From Owenia fusiformis (lineage: Eukaryota > Annelida > Polychaeta > Sabellida > Oweniidae), in assembly GCA_903813345.2 (NCBI GenBank), contig CAIIXF020000003.1:13098931-13158930 (forward strand): a stretch of DNA of 60,000 nt, read 5' to 3'. Both the position numbers and the translations under genes were made by a program. Below, piece after piece: positions 58,701 to 60,000 of the stretch; the first letter of the stretch is position 1; every line of letters begins with the position of its first letter. The notes beneath the pieces were generated by a model. That model saw only the letters and a list, made by a program, of their open reading frames with translations. It was not told the DNA's origin and did no database searches.

Positions 58701-59560
58701 TAACTTCTGCGGTCGTATGATTTCCATTGGCTGAACAAATATAAAATCGTTGCGGTAGTAGATGTGACTGATACATTGGTCACATTTGCGCCGATTTCCG
58801 AAAAGGCAGCCGGATTTGTTTCCCAACATCTTCAGGCAAGCCAAAGATCTTATGGACGCCGAAAGATAATCAGCTGAATTCGGGACGTAAGAGTTGACGA
58901 TCCCTCCCCCCCCATTTTTCTGACCTAAACTCATATGAATCTATCCGACACTCTCCCGTTCGGTCATTGTTAGGTCATCTCGGTTTTTGCATGATTTAAC
59001 ATGCTTTGGCAGGTGATCTGTTGTCCACCCAATTCCCGGACTGATGCCATGACTTTGATTCAGAAAAGGCCTTGGCTACACTCATGCATTCTGATACAGA
59101 TCGCATCTAAAAACCTGTCTGTATTTAGTTGATGCAAGAGACACTCATGAACTTTCAAAAAGATCGATTTGAAATCGAAAATATCAATGCAATCCTTCGT
59201 TTTAATATCAGTGCCAAAATTGGTGACATATTTTTATGGTTTTCATTTTTTGTAACGGCGTTCGGCAGTGAGTGTTTTGCGTCTGTGACAAATGGTAGGT
59301 GGTGACATGTTGCATGCTATATAATGCCTTGTTATTCTGTTGCTTAATCAATTGATCGGCTAAGTGTATACAGTATGTCTGGGTTGTCTAATCACTTAGT
59401 CGGATGTTTTGGAAAATTAAGCGACTTTATTCACGGAATCTGTCACGGGACCTGTATCATATTGCAAAGCACCATGTACTTAGATGGAATAAATGCTTAC
59501 TTAATAACTGTGGTCGGGACACTTCGCTCTATTAATATTCAATTTATCCATTCATTAATA
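58701..59560. other. Unannotated spacer
   Basis: No supported feature; a C9 run near 58907. Confidence 0.35.
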
Positions 59561-59891
59561 GTAAAATAACGTCATTTCTAAGGGCAATATAGTGAAATAT
59601 TGGACCGAGGGCCGAAGGCCCAAGGTCCAATACTTCACTATATTGCTCGCAGAAATGACGTTATTAGTATTATTACCACCGTTAACGAACAGGACTGAAA
59701 CAGCAAGAAAATCTACGCATCGAACGATATCTAATTTCCCGGGGAAAATTGCCGGTCCAGAATATATTCTAGACCGGTCCATATGGACCACCACTATGAC
59801 GTCACACATTTCTCAGGTCGATATAGTAAAATGAACGCCTTCTAAACTAGCACTAAAACCCCTAGAACTGGCCCGGCAAGGTGGTAATAAT
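59561..59891 (-). mobile_element. Composite MITE family, copy E (reverse orientation)
   Basis: Reverse complement of copy D over its full length, with about 10 percent or fewer visible changes by eye: AATAACGTCATTTCTAAGGG start, GTGAAATATTGGACC palindrome, GGTGGTAATAATA pair, GACCGGTCCATATGGACC middle and GGCAAGGTGGTAATAAT end. Open frames across it resemble those across copy D because of the shared repeat. Confidence 0.85.
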
Positions 59892-60000
59892 GATGAATAT
59901 TTTAGACTAAAACGTTACACAAGGATGCTGGCACCATAATGAGACTAGATAATGACTTTAAAAAATAATGAAAATGCAGTCCACCATAACTTCACGGGCC

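Noticed and set aside
1-60000. tRNA, rRNA or snRNA genes
   Set aside because: I looked for B-box-like GGTTCGA words and conserved rRNA stretches by eye and found none; a covariance-model scan was not possible.

Overview
The window reads as nuclear DNA of an animal, most likely a marine lophotrochozoan-type invertebrate (an inference from repeat content and the receptor, not from any diagnostic gene). It is AT-rich, has spliced-looking exons (AG acceptor, GTAAG donor), no operons or ribosome binding sites, and is crowded with inverted-repeat transposons. Nearly all of it is intergenic or intronic; one complete protein-coding gene stands out.

The one confident gene is a single-exon class A (rhodopsin-like) G-protein-coupled receptor on the minus strand at 53927-55282. 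Its 5' flank is a ~445-bp tandem repeat (55370-56600) full of AGGTCA-type nuclear-receptor half-sites, including perfect DR1 arrangements. Three other minus-strand exon-like pieces look coding but are not recognised: a six-cysteine secreted-type exon (3415-3657), a short exon ending in a stop (22125-22258), and a cysteine-containing exon with one frameshift (45557-45923).

Layout: 1-452 minisatellite; 756-10335 small TIR and foldback elements, including an inverted pair of decayed mariner/Tc1-like transposase ends; 12060-12965 two minisatellites; 14055-18398 three adjoining TIR elements; 20696-21503 and 49006-49746 two copies of an unusual AACG-word-rich element; 22851-27893 further repeats; 28042-45526 the dominant structure, two head-to-tail copies (about 9.1 and 8.4 kb) of a unit with ~100-bp terminal inverted repeats, abutting at a shared TATA; 47153-53380 MITEs (one piggyBac-type with TTAA, one Mutator-like with a 9-bp target duplication); then the receptor and its repeat-rich upstream side; 59561-59891 the last copy of a composite MITE family seen five times.

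The 9-kb unit is the best candidate for something undescribed: a large TIR-bounded composite holding nested MITEs, palindrome clusters and a few exon-like ORFs, but no transposase that I can recognise. Copy 1 alone carries a 780-bp insertion with a decayed Crypton-type tyrosine recombinase N-terminus inside a perfect 19-bp TIR; copy 2 alone carries a 190-bp insertion and a 73-bp deletion in an exon-like ORF. An assembly artefact (two haplotypes laid in tandem) is the main alternative.
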